NCBI GenBank assembly: GCA_023136305.1
Contig: JAGLSF010000053.1
Span: 1 to 9,972 of the forward strand
DNA length: 9,972 nt
Origin: Spirochaetota bacterium
GTDB taxonomy: Bacteria; Spirochaetota; B62-G9; DRHN01
Direction: 5' to 3'
In this document: piece by piece, positions 6,054 to 9,972 of the stretch
How the letters are laid out: every line of letters begins with the position of its first letter
Position numbering within the stretch: the first letter of the stretch is position 1
Program-made: the position numbers and the translations under genes
Notes under the pieces: generated by a model
What the model was told of the DNA's origin: nothing
The model's database searches: none
The model's input: the letters and a program-made list of their open reading frames with translations, nothing else

Positions 6054-8639
6054 CTATCCGAGGTCGCCACTCACTTCGTCCGAATCGAAATCAGGGCTGC
6101 TGTCTGAACTGTTGTCAACTTCGGGGCCATTTTCAATGTACCCTGAATCTGCCTCCCCGTTTTCATAGGGATCTGTGTACGGAGCAGGGTAGGATTGGTC
6201 ATCCTCCTCGATTCCCAGATCGAAATCAAAATCATATTCTTCAGCGAAGGGCTCATCTGCTCCCGAAGGGCTTCTAAAGAAACCGGATGAATCCTCCTTC
6301 CGGTTGAAGATGTCTATGTTAAAGGATTCGTAGCCACCTTTTCCCTCACCGCACTCGGTGCTGTACTCGGTGGGAATGGTGCCTTCGAGAAAATACTCCG
6401 TCATAATGTCCTCGCACTCCTTGGTGGGAAGGAGTCCCGTCTTTCTGTCAATGGTGATCACATACACGTCCTGGGGCCTTGAAAACCAGCCTGCAGGCGT
6501 GTTCTGCAATGCGTCACGCATAAACTGCGCCCAGATTGGTGCAGCAACGATACTGCCAGCCTGCCCCCGTCCCAGTGAAATGCTGTTTCGATCAAACCCC
6601 ACCCAGACCGATGCCACCAGGTCCGGAGTGAAACCTGTAAACCAGGCATCCTTCCAATTCTGGGTGGTCCCCGTTTTGCCTGCTGCCGGCCTGTCAAACT
6701 CATAATTGGTTGCAGCCCTGTACCCTGTTCCGCCCGGACGGAGAACATCACGCAGCATATCGGTAATGATGTAATTTGTCTGCTCAGTAAGTATCTGTCT
6801 CTGTCCCTCTCGCATCTCCTCCTGTCTTAGCTCGGCCTCAAAGTTGTCAATGAGGTTTCCGTCCCTGTCGAGCACATAGAGCACAGCAATCGGGCTTACT
6901 TCCCTTCCCCAATTGGCAAAGGTACAGAACCCCTTGGCCTGCTCGTAGGGTGAAAGTTCGACCACTCCGAGCGCTATGGAGTAGACCCGGGGGAATCTCT
7001 CCTCTATCTCATCCGGATCCGTGATACCCAGAATCCCCGAGGAGTATCTGACGACCGTATCGACACCGAGCCGATCCACGATCTTGGCAGTAACCACGTT
7101 TACTGAACGGCGAAGCGCTTCACGCAGCCTGAGCTTTCCCTTGTAGGTTCCGCTGTAATTGTCAGGTATCCACTCTTGTTCGCCGTCATAGAAGATGACA
7201 GGACTGTCCACGATGATGGATGCCGGCGTAAACAATCCCGTATCGATGGCGGCCGAGTAAATATAGGGCTTGAATCCCGAACCTGTTTGCCGTCTGATCT
7301 GTACCGCACGGTTGATCTGATTGTCTTCGGAAAAGGTACTACCCCCGACCATGGCGGTTATGTACCCGGTCTTCGGCTCAATGGCAATGATGGCCCCTTC
7401 AACCTTTTGAAACTCACCGGCACTTTCGTCGATGAGATAGGATCCATCGATGATACGTTTTATGTCATTTGTACCGAACATGAAGGAGAGCATATCGAGG
7501 GGTGCTATCATGTTCTCACCCAAATAGGTCAGGATTCTTTCTTCATTTTTGTGAGACCCGATATTGACCTTCTCAAGGTTAAACAGGAGGGAGAGCATGT
7601 CGAGTGAATCTATGAAACGTTTGTCAATGGTGTCACTTACAATATTCGTGGTTTGTGTATAGATCTCGTTTTGTCGGTCAAGCCCCTCCAGTAGATATGT
7701 TTCGGCGTACCCCTGCTGTGTCAGATCGAGCGAGGTGTACACCTTCAGACCATCTGTATAAATTCTGTCTGAGCCATACAGTCGTTCCAGTTTCTGCCGC
7801 ACATATTCCACGAAATGAGGCGCCCGGTTTTCCTGCAGTTTGAAGACTGACTGGGATGGGGAGCGCATCTGAAGCCTGAAGCTAACCCAGAAGTCCTGAA
7901 ATGATTCATATGCGTCTTCAGGGGCGACCATATGCTGTTCTATCATACTCTCGAGTACGAGCTCCTGACGCTTGCGAGCGAGCCGGGGGTTTCGCAGCGG
8001 TGAGAGCCGATTCGGTGACTGCGGCAGACCGGCGAGTAGAGCACACTCTGCAAGGGTCAGTTCGGATATGGGCTTGTTGAAGTAGAACTGCGATGCAGCT
8101 TGAATGCCATAGGCACCATGCCCGAAATAGATTTGATTGAAGTAGAGAGTCAGAATTTCGTTCTTTGAATATTTTTTCTCGATTTTCAGTGCAAGCCAGA
8201 TCTCTTTTATCTTTCGCGAATAGGTCTTCTCCCTGCCGGTGAACAGCGTGCGTGCGAGCTGCATGGTAATGGTGCTCGCCCCCTGTTCAATCTTTCCTGA
8301 TCTGATATTTGCCATGAGTGCCCCGAACACCCGCTTGAGGTGAATACCACGATGGGCGTAGAAGGCACTGTCCTCAATGGCAAGGACCGCACTGATCAGG
8401 TTTTCCGGAAGGTCCTCAAAATTGACAAGTTCCCGTTTGACCGTGAACAATTCGCTGATCAGCTCACCATTCCGGTCGTAGATTTTGGAAGGTATTTCCG
8501 GCCTGAAGTCCTCGAGGCTCGATATATCGGTTGTATCGTCAAAGAATGCGATAACTATGCCCATGCCTATCCCGAGAACCACGGAGAGGAAGAGCAGTAT
8601 GAAAATGAGGCCTTTTTCGAGTTTATTCAGACGCTTCAT
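6054..8639 (-). CDS. Class A penicillin-binding protein (PBP1A-type transglycosylase/transpeptidase)
   Basis: An 861-residue bifunctional peptidoglycan synthase anchored in the inner membrane. A short cytoplasmic basic start is followed by one transmembrane helix at about 10-33. The GT51 glycosyltransferase domain (about 55-230) has AIEDSAFYAHRG with catalytic Glu89, QGASTITMQLAR (119-130) and the KIKEIWLALKIEKKYSKNEI helix (143-162). The transpeptidase domain (about 412-715) has all three motifs: S454-G-F-K457, S512-V-N514 and K655-T-G-T658, so it should be active and beta-lactam binding. Between them, residues about 325-410 form an insertion with a 35-residue-period repeat of LDMLS. The last 70 or so residues are an Asp/Glu/Ser-rich, probably disordered, periplasmic tail. 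The start at 8639 gives the expected anchor but has no clear SD. It is transcribed with the LipM-like gene, probably from the promoter at 8685-8713. Confidence 0.96.
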   Translation of the reverse strand: MKRLNKLEKGLIFILLFLSVVLGIGMGIVIAFFDDTTDISSLEDFRPEIPSKIYDRNGELISELFTVKRELVNFEDLPENLISAVLAIEDSAFYAHRGIHLKRVFGALMANIRSGKIEQGASTITMQLARTLFTGREKTYSRKIKEIWLALKIEKKYSKNEILTLYFNQIYFGHGAYGIQAASQFYFNKPISELTLAECALLAGLPQSPNRLSPLRNPRLARKRQELVLESMIEQHMVAPEDAYESFQDFWVSFRLQMRSPSQSVFKLQENRAPHFVEYVRQKLERLYGSDRIYTDGLKVYTSLDLTQQGYAETYLLEGLDRQNEIYTQTTNIVSDTIDKRFIDSLDMLSLLFNLEKVNIGSHKNEERILTYLGENMIAPLDMLSFMFGTNDIKRIIDGSYLIDESAGEFQKVEGAIIAIEPKTGYITAMVGGSTFSEDNQINRAVQIRRQTGSGFKPYIYSAAIDTGLFTPASIIVDSPVIFYDGEQEWIPDNYSGTYKGKLRLREALRRSVNVVTAKIVDRLGVDTVVRYSSGILGITDPDEIEERFPRVYSIALGVVELSPYEQAKGFCTFANWGREVSPIAVLYVLDRDGNLIDNFEAELRQEEMREGQRQILTEQTNYIITDMLRDVLRPGGTGYRAATNYEFDRPAAGKTGTTQNWKDAWFTGFTPDLVASVWVGFDRNSISLGRGQAGSIVAAPIWAQFMRDALQNTPAGWFSRPQDVYVITIDRKTGLLPTKECEDIMTEYFLEGTIPTEYSTECGEGKGGYESFNIDIFNRKEDSSGFFRSPSGADEPFAEEYDFDFDLGIEEDDQSYPAPYTDPYENGEADSGYIENGPEVDNSSDSSPDFDSDEVSGDLG
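7485..7604 (-). repeat. 35-codon-period internal repeat in the PBP1A gene
   Basis: The + strand sequence GGAGAGCATATCGAG at 7485-7499 recurs as GGAGAGCATGTCGAG at 7590-7604, exactly 105 bp apart and in frame. It encodes LDMLS at residues 346-350 and 381-385, within SLDMLSLLF and PLDMLSFMF. This points to an old local duplication inside the linker before the transpeptidase domain. Confidence 0.6.
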
Positions 8640-8684
8640 TGTAGTTTATTGAGATCGGGGTCACAGGGGCGGAGATCTAGCATC

Positions 8685-8713
8685 AACGTAACAGGGATGG
8701 TTCTAAAAGTCAA
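8685..8713 (-). promoter_or_regulatory. Candidate extended -10 promoter for the PBP1A-LipM operon
   Basis: Read on the - strand, TTGACT (8713-8708), a 17-bp spacer and TACGTT (8690-8685) preceded by TG one base upstream (8693-8692), which is an extended -10. A second -35-like TTGACC abuts it at 8719-8714. Transcription would start near 8678, leaving a leader of about 39 nt to the ATG at 8639. The -10 hexamer itself matches at only 3 of 6 positions. Confidence 0.55.
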
Positions 8714-8774
8714 GGTCAATAGAAATGTACGCAATGTGCGACAGGAAAGCTGGGGGACCTCGCAGTCACGCCAT

Positions 8775-8803
8775 AAAAAAAGACTAGCATAGCGCTAGTC
8801 TTT
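8775..8803 (-). terminator. Rho-independent terminator on the - strand
   Basis: A perfect 10-bp stem pairs 8803-8794 with 8788-8779 (arms AAAGACTAGC and GCTAGTCTTT) around a 5-nt loop. On the - strand the stem runs straight into a T tract (complement of A at 8775-8781). On the + strand only a short TTT follows. It sits upstream of the PBP1A promoter with no coding frame on the - strand before it, so it must end another transcript, most likely a non-coding RNA. Confidence 0.82.
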
Positions 8804-8998
8804 GTCGGACACAATAAAATAGTAACTGGGAGGGGAACTATAAATTGTACCGACACCCCTATTTTCGGTATACTTACAGGAATACTTAAGAGAATGAATT
8901 AGCCCTTCCGTAGTTCTTTTCACCAGTGTCCATGAGGGCGGTAAAGCAACTGTATGCACGGTATTGGGGGTTTTGTTTTACTAATAATATTCCGACAA
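8775..8998 (-). ncRNA. Candidate structured non-coding RNA, about 220 nt (6S-like rod is one possibility)
   Basis: The - strand between the divergent promoter near 9003 and the terminator has no credible coding frame but has strong long-range complementarity. UUGUCGGA (8998-8991) pairs with UCCGACAA (8809-8802). Further in, UAGUAA (8983-8978) pairs with UUACUA (8825-8820), ACCCC (8971-8967) with GGGGU (8859-8855), UACAG (8954-8950) with CUGUA (8879-8875), and GCCCU (8939-8935) with AGGGC (8906-8902). These helices are nested and make a long rod with internal loops whose closing stem is immediately followed by the terminator. The size and closed-end rod resemble 6S RNA, but I recognise no conserved 6S, SRP, tmRNA, RNase P or riboswitch sequence motif. 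The alternative is a leader controlling read-through into the PBP1A gene. The exact 5' end is uncertain. Confidence 0.5.
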
Positions 8999-9007
8999 TA
9001 GTATAAT
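8978..9007 (+). promoter_or_regulatory. Candidate promoter for the membrane protein gene
   Basis: A perfect TATAAT at 9002-9007, with only a poor -35 (TTACTA at 8978-8983, 18-bp spacer, 3 of 6). No TGn extension is present. The predicted start near 9014 leaves a leader of about 23 nt to GTG 9037. It may need an activator. Confidence 0.42.
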
Positions 9008-9031
9008 AAGGGTCATTAGGGTGAGAGTAAC
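9003..9031 (-). promoter_or_regulatory. Candidate promoter for the non-coding RNA
   Basis: Read on the - strand, GTTACT (9031-9026, 3 of 6 to consensus), a 17-bp spacer and TATTAT (9008-9003, 5 of 6). Transcription would start near 8996, within a few bases of the outermost pairing of the predicted RNA, which supports the ncRNA model. The -10 overlaps the -10 of the opposite promoter. Confidence 0.42.
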
Positions 9032-9036
9032 TTCAC

Positions 9037-9972
9037 GTGATACATGTAGTTAAGTATATAACCACAACTGTGATGGGTATTGTCCTGTTTTTCTCCAATG
9101 TCTTGGTTACTCCGACCACACTTGGAAAAGGAGCTGCCTTTATCAGCAGGATCCTCGTACATGAGGGACAGCGCAGGTATGACAAATCTGCGTTTGCAGT
9201 GACACTCTTTCTCAAAGATACGGCCTTCGAGCTGAGCTCATTCCTCATTGCTGATCAAGGGTGGCTCACACGGCTCATCGAGCAGGGTCTTATTCGCGGT
9301 GCCTATCTAAACACGCAGGGGTTCGGCATTGCCCTCGGAGAACCTTTTACACCGCTTCATAGTGCAGATGCAGGATACCATATCGAGGAGAATGTCCTCC
9401 ACTTCGTGTACAGGAGCGTGGAGAAAGGAATATTCCTTGATACTCTCATCAATACCAATCGTTTCTCCGATTTTATCCTTCACATGCAGCGAAAGCCCCG
9501 GTTTGTACTGCTTTACGACCCCATTCAGGAGGGAGTTGTATTCCTCCATGGCAGACCATGGGAGCTGCCAGATATGGTGTATCGTCACCTCGAAGAACCT
9601 GATACAGGGGATTTTTTCATGGTGACCAATAAAATCATAACTGCACAGATACTGAGTGGAATTGAGGAAGATCTCGCAGTTGTTTCACTGTATCGTGTAT
9701 GGCCGGGTAAGGAAATTATCGATGCAATTGCATTGATAGGAATATGTGCAATTGCTATACTATTATTAACACTTTCTATTAGATACAATGTATCCGGTCA
9801 GCTTCACTTTTGGAGAGGAGCCACTGCCATGTCTGATGAGAAGGAAAAGCAAAATGTAATACATGAAATTGACAGAGAAATATCCGATTTATTTGAAGAT
9901 GAAGCCTCACCGGAACAGCCTGCTGTAACCGCTGTGAAAGCTGAGGGTGCTGATATGACGGAAAAGCCGGCT
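9037..9972 (+). CDS. Unrecognised membrane protein with two hydrophobic segments (3' end outside window)
   Basis: The frame is open from a stop at 9028-9030 to the window end, giving 312 residues from GTG 9037. That start is preceded by AGGGTGAG (9018-9025); GTG 9070 or ATG 9073 are alternatives without an SD and would shorten the N-terminal hydrophobic stretch. Residues about 11-26 (VMGIVLFFSNVLVTPT) form a signal anchor or uncleaved signal. Residues 27-226 are a mixed, probably extracytoplasmic domain with many aromatic/hydrophobic strands (RFVLLYDPIQEGVVFLHGRP at 155-174). A second membrane helix lies at about 227-247, followed by a charged, mostly acidic tail (EKEKQNVIHEIDREISDLFE at 268-287), probably cytoplasmic and possibly coiled-coil at first. 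I recognise no family. It is divergent from the PBP1A operon and the ncRNA candidate. It is a real gene on grounds of length and topology; the function is unknown. Confidence 0.78.
   Translation, partial: MIHVVKYITTTVMGIVLFFSNVLVTPTTLGKGAAFISRILVHEGQRRYDKSAFAVTLFLKDTAFELSSFLIADQGWLTRLIEQGLIRGAYLNTQGFGIALGEPFTPLHSADAGYHIEENVLHFVYRSVEKGIFLDTLINTNRFSDFILHMQRKPRFVLLYDPIQEGVVFLHGRPWELPDMVYRHLEEPDTGDFFMVTNKIITAQILSGIEEDLAVVSLYRVWPGKEIIDAIALIGICAIAILLLTLSIRYNVSGQLHFWRGATAMSDEKEKQNVIHEIDREISDLFEDEASPEQPAVTAVKAEGADMTEKPA

Noticed and set aside
7176..7607. 143-codon + strand frame inside the PBP1A gene
   Set aside because: It is antisense to the conserved transpeptidase region, has no recognisable domain and no promoter.
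8775..8803. Reading the hairpin as a terminator for a + strand transcript
   Set aside because: No + strand gene precedes it, and the T tract is only present on the - strand side.
8886..8933. 15-codon - strand frame inside the candidate RNA (MDTGEK start)
   Set aside because: No ribosome site, very short, and embedded in predicted helices.
8775..8998. tmRNA, RNase P RNA, SRP RNA or cobalamin/FMN/M-box riboswitch
   Set aside because: The conserved sequence motifs I would expect for each were looked for by eye and not found; only the general rod shape fits 6S-like RNAs.

Overview
The window looks like chromosomal DNA of a spirochaete or a close relative, with moderate GC content. This is an inference from gene content: an NlpD-like LytM protein, an RpoS/RpoD-like sigma factor and apt in a row, a cyclic-nucleotide-binding/TPR protein beside a Crp-like protein, and a divergent class A penicillin-binding protein. 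No mobile elements, CRISPR arrays, rRNA or tRNA genes were seen. Nothing suggests recent transfer.

Positions 1-1945 (+ strand) hold the end of a degenerate LytM/M23 protein of NlpD type, a 342-residue group 2 sigma-70 factor and adenine phosphoribosyltransferase (apt). The nlpD-then-sigma order echoes the enterobacterial nlpD-rpoS pair. Positions 1946-2106 hold a perfect 16-bp palindrome and a near-consensus sigma-70 promoter.

Positions 2107-5050 (+) form a three-gene unit driven by that promoter: an amidohydrolase of the ATZ/TRZ deaminase type, a cNMP-binding domain fused to TPR-like repeats, and a Crp/Fnr-like regulator. The two sensor-like proteins have different nucleotide-binding cassettes, one degenerate and one canonical, so they may work together in a signalling pathway with the amidohydrolase. 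Positions 5051-5255 hold a candidate promoter, a 41-codon ORF of doubtful status and an inverted repeat.

Positions 5256-8639 (- strand) are an operon of PBP1A-type peptidoglycan synthase followed by a LipM-like lipoate/octanoate transferase, with a candidate extended -10 promoter at 8685-8713.

Positions 8640-9036 contain no protein gene but are not empty. A strong intrinsic terminator points to the - strand where no CDS precedes it, and just upstream lie long-range complementary segments. Together they suggest an undescribed structured RNA of about 220 nt, possibly 6S-like in overall architecture. Its promoter appears to share a symmetrical -10 element with the divergent gene to the right. 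That gene, from 9037 to the window end (+), encodes an unrecognised membrane protein with an N-terminal hydrophobic segment, an approximately 200-residue domain, a second transmembrane helix and an acidic tail. It is cut off by the window edge.
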